Origin: Nostoc sp. CHAB 5834
GTDB taxonomy: Bacteria > Cyanobacteriota > Cyanobacteriia > Cyanobacteriales > Nostocaceae
Length of the DNA: 64,000 nt
Assembly: GCA_020829485.1 (NCBI GenBank)
Contig: JAIVFU010000024.1
Coordinates: 23,410 to 87,409, forward strand
Direction of reading: 5' to 3'
Shown: positions 62,512-64,000 of the stretch, in pieces
Position numbering within the stretch: position 1 is the first letter of the stretch
Layout of the letters: every line of letters starts with the position of its first letter
The notes under the pieces: model-generated
Seen by the model: the letters and a program-made list of their open reading frames with translations, nothing else
The model's database searches: none
What the model was told of the DNA's origin: nothing
Program-made: the position numbers and the translations under genes

Positions 62512-63192
62512 ATGTCAGCTATCCAAACAACTGTGGTTCTTGCGATGACGGCCGATGGAAAAATTAGCGCCGTAGATCCTCAAGCCCCTCGTGATTCCGA
62601 TCCAGTTGATCAAGCACACCTAGAGTATCAAGGCTCTCTTGCCGATTTAATCCTGGTAGGAGCAGGGACGATTCGGGCTGAGGGGGAAACTTTTACAATT
62701 AGCAATCCCGAGCTGTTGGCAGCACGAGAAGTTCGGGGTCAGTCTCCCCAGCCCATTACCTGCGTTGTCTCAGGTTCCCTTGACCTATCGCTGGACTTGC
62801 ATTTTTTAAGCCAGGACATTGAGCGATGGATATTTACAACACGGACTGGTTTAGAGCGCAATTCTGATGTGACAAGCTTGCAAAAGCTGGCTGAATTAAT
62901 CGATTTGGGAGAGACAGATATAGACTGGGATCGGGCTTACAGCTTGATGGCAAAGCGCGGTATTCACAAGGTCGTTGTTTTGGGAGGCGGCTCTTTAACA
63001 GCTGCTTTAGTAAAGGCAGGGCGAATTGACGATTGGTGGTTGACAATTTGGCCCGTCATTTATGGAGGAAAGAACGTTCCTAGCCCAGTAGAGGGAGAGG
63101 GTTTTCTTCCCCAAGCTGCTCCTCATCTCCAACTCGTCGAAACTCGTCAGGTTGGAAGTCAGTTGTTTTTAAACTACCGCATACTCAATTAA
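62512..63192 (+). CDS. RibD C-terminal domain (reductase) protein
   Basis: The product is 226 residues with the dihydrofolate-reductase-like RibD_C fold: TTVVLAMTADGKISAVD, LILVGAGTIRAEG, PITCVVSG, KVVVLGGGSLTAALVKAGRIDDWWLTIWPVIYGGKNVPSP. There is no deaminase domain, so it is not a full RibD. Stand-alone members reduce pyrimidine intermediates of riboflavin synthesis or other pterin-like substrates with NADPH. It is a single-gene unit convergent with psbA. Confidence 0.88.
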   Translation: MSAIQTTVVLAMTADGKISAVDPQAPRDSDPVDQAHLEYQGSLADLILVGAGTIRAEGETFTISNPELLAAREVRGQSPQPITCVVSGSLDLSLDLHFLSQDIERWIFTTRTGLERNSDVTSLQKLAELIDLGETDIDWDRAYSLMAKRGIHKVVVLGGGSLTAALVKAGRIDDWWLTIWPVIYGGKNVPSPVEGEGFLPQAAPHLQLVETRQVGSQLFLNYRILN

Positions 63193-63233
63193 AAATGCGC
63201 TGCCAGAATTAAGCACTATTCTCTTTGACACTA

Positions 63234-63265
63234 AAAAGCGCCCTCCCGCATTGGGAGAGCGCTTT
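63234..63265 (-). terminator. Rho-independent terminator of psbA
   Basis: Read on the minus strand, the stem aaagcgctctccc / gggagggcgcttt (one bulge or mismatch) has a short loop and is followed by a T-run. It lies 23 bases after the psbA stop. Confidence 0.8.
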
Positions 63266-63287
63266 AAGATTTAACTAAACTTGAGAA

Positions 63288-64000
<713 letters not shown>

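Overview
The window looks like chromosomal DNA of a filamentous, heterocyst-type cyanobacterium (Nostoc/Anabaena/Calothrix group, order Nostocales). The HIP1 octamer GCGATCGC is very frequent. The genes include psbA, sbtA/sbtB, a CAAD/CURT1 protein, a Ycf23-type DUF561 gene and an orthocaspase. Intergenic DNA is crowded with 7-bp tandem repeats (taattcg) and short palindromic or MITE-like elements, as is usual in this group. I cannot name the species.

Layout. 1-3.5 kb: the end of a histidine kinase, an orphan ATP-grasp ligase, a membrane-anchored Pro-rich protein and an exported metallophosphatase. 3.5-5.4 kb: an AAA ATPase plus HNH nuclease pair matching the Septu (PtuA-PtuB) anti-phage system. 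It is bracketed by a duplicated 3' end of the phosphatase gene. 5.7-8.2 kb: a MATE exporter, a ParD/ParE toxin-antitoxin pair and an ABM-fold protein. 8.4-11.1 kb: a PcrA/UvrD helicase and an orphan antitoxin-like ORF. 11.5-13.5 kb: a carbon-concentrating operon of SbtA, SbtB and an exported beta-carbonic anhydrase. 14.4-22.6 kb: signalling genes (a HAMP kinase, a degenerate kinase-like protein, and a FIST protein with its kinase) plus a CAAD protein and an SLH protein. 23-27 kb: a GH57-like hydrolase, a broken ScyD/ScyE-like gene and an SDR.

28.8-35.1 kb is the most distinctive region. It holds a peptidase-containing ABC exporter (C39-ABC), three tandem paralogous short peptides with canonical double-glycine leaders and TPAP-repeat cores, a 36-codon small ORF with its own terminator, and an HlyD-type membrane fusion protein. 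I read this as a secreted-peptide system in which the C39 domain cuts after Gly-Gly and the ABC/HlyD pair exports the Pro-rich cores. The function of the peptides is unknown.

35-47 kb: a possible heme-oxygenase-fold protein, ATP sulfurylase, a catalytically substituted orthocaspase carrying an in-frame intergenic repeat, a TPR remnant, three PRC-barrel/DUF2382 stress proteins, a KirBac potassium channel and a DUF1400 alpha/beta hydrolase. 47-57 kb: mnmA, a SPOR-like secreted protein, one truncated and one intact Uma2, a ycf23-like gene, a DegT aminotransferase, a FetB-like permease, a PD-(D/E)XK-like protein and a large membrane protein. 58-64 kb: a SucC/SucD-like pair without the expected phospho-histidine motif, a DUF1499 protein, a frameshifted DUF2252 gene, a RibD-C reductase and the 3' part of a psbA encoding the E130 form of D1.

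The intergenic regions are mosaics of at least six inverted-repeat element families. Several are nested, and two have clear 10-bp flanking duplications.
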